In this document: positions 63,738 to 64,000 of the stretch, piece after piece
How the letters are laid out: every line of letters begins with the position of its first letter
How positions within the stretch are numbered: position 1 is the stretch's first letter
DNA from: Persephonella sp. IF05-L8
GTDB taxonomy: Bacteria > Aquificota > Aquificia > Aquificales > Hydrogenothermaceae
Reading direction: 5' to 3'
DNA length: 64,000 nucleotides
Assembly: GCF_000703045.1 (NCBI RefSeq)
Contig: NZ_JNLJ01000001.1
Location: forward strand, 1,021,501-1,085,500
Made by a program: the position numbers and the translations under genes
The notes under the pieces: generated by a model
Seen by the model: only the letters and a program-made list of their open reading frames with translations
Database searches by the model: none
What the model was told of the DNA's origin: nothing

Positions 63738-64000
63738 TTAATCTTCAATCGGTTTATTTATTTCTTTACCGTAAAATTTCCATAAAACAGCTGAGATTAT
63801 AATTGCGAAAACGGCCAGAGCAATATAAACAGTAAAACCTTTGGAATACCCCACAACCCCGTAATTCTGGACGAACAAACCAAGTATAGGAGGAACTACA
63901 AACCCCCCGAAAGCACCCAGTCCACCTACCCATCCGGCAGCTCCACCTGTGGCATGGGGGACATATTTAGGAACCAGTTTAAATACTGCACCGTTTGCAA
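63738..64000 (-). CDS. NarK/NasA-type nitrate/nitrite transporter, partial (C-terminus only)
   Basis: The last 87 residues are visible; the gene continues beyond the right edge. NGAVFKLVPKYVPHATG and GWVGGLGAFGGFVVPPIL are the NarK signature helices of major-facilitator nitrate or nitrite transporters. It ends 12 bases before the nitrate reductase ATG, so the two are one operon and supply the substrate. Confidence 0.88.
   Translation of the reverse strand, partial: ANGAVFKLVPKYVPHATGGAAGWVGGLGAFGGFVVPPILGLFVQNYGVVGYSKGFTVYIALAVFAIIISAVLWKFYGKEINKPIED

Overview
The window looks like a chromosomal segment of a thermophilic, microaerophilic Gram-negative bacterium of the Aquificota, most likely the Hydrogenothermaceae (Persephonella/Sulfurihydrogenibium relatives). 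This is an inference from low GC, tightly overlapping mixed-function operons, LPS genes (kdsA, heptose kinase, heptosyltransferase, MsbA-like exporter), a cbb3-type oxidase, a family 4 uracil-DNA glycosylase, and a short 584-587 residue DNA polymerase I lacking the 5' nuclease domain, a type known from Aquificae. No tRNA, rRNA, CRISPR array, prophage or complete insertion sequence was seen.

Layout. 1-7.8 kb (minus): envelope glycan genes (PAP2-like, PHP-domain protein, ABC exporter, two GT39 proteins, GT9) and hemC. 7.9-12.9 kb (plus): an archaic Csu-type chaperone-usher pilus operon preceded by a solitary InsA-like DNA-binding protein; its usher is split by a -1 frameshift at a run of nine A. 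12.9-28.3 kb: housekeeping genes (dgt, purQS, rfaE1, argC, rplM-rpsI, hpf-rpoN-pyrF, UDG-radA, rnhA, TonB-ExbD-ExbB, kdsA, rhomboid). 28.3-32.1 kb: a small RNA candidate and a cbb3 oxidase operon with an unusual order and a split CcoP. 32.2-39.4 kb: mtnX plus a divergent RuBisCO-like protein, a monooxygenase-fold protein, M3 peptidase, pyrD, sugar epimerase, recO. 39.5-45.2 kb: heavy-metal RND efflux CBA with a small His-rich leader gene. 45.3-49.3 kb: ankyrin lipoprotein, polA, ybjQ-like, pncA, dksA-like, aroD. 49.4-59.2 kb: an eleven-gene type II secretion operon (G-I-J-K-L-M-N-C-D-E-F). 59.2-64 kb: a regulatory intergenic region, a nitrosative-stress-like operon (CopD-like membrane protein, hemerythrin-like, Rrf2, cupin), and, convergently, a nitrate reductase with a nitrate/nitrite transporter.

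The strongest novelty is at 61257-63725. An assimilatory-type (NasA/NarB) molybdopterin nitrate reductase carries a C-terminal globin domain, with proximal-His and other landmarks of bacterial flavohemoglobin globins, where some NasA proteins carry a [2Fe-2S] domain. It sits next to the transporter and faces an operon encoding a hemerythrin-like protein and a three-Cys Rrf2 regulator. That operon has a 22-bp perfect palindrome over its predicted transcription start. I infer nitrate reduction physically coupled to NO or O2 handling.

Other points of interest: a RuBisCO-like protein that has lost the carbamylated lysine, two intergenic small-RNA candidates sharing a complementary 12-mer, an RBS-sequestering hairpin before radA, a split CcoP, and the frameshifted usher. 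All functional statements come from reading the sequence and knowledge of the families; no database search was run.
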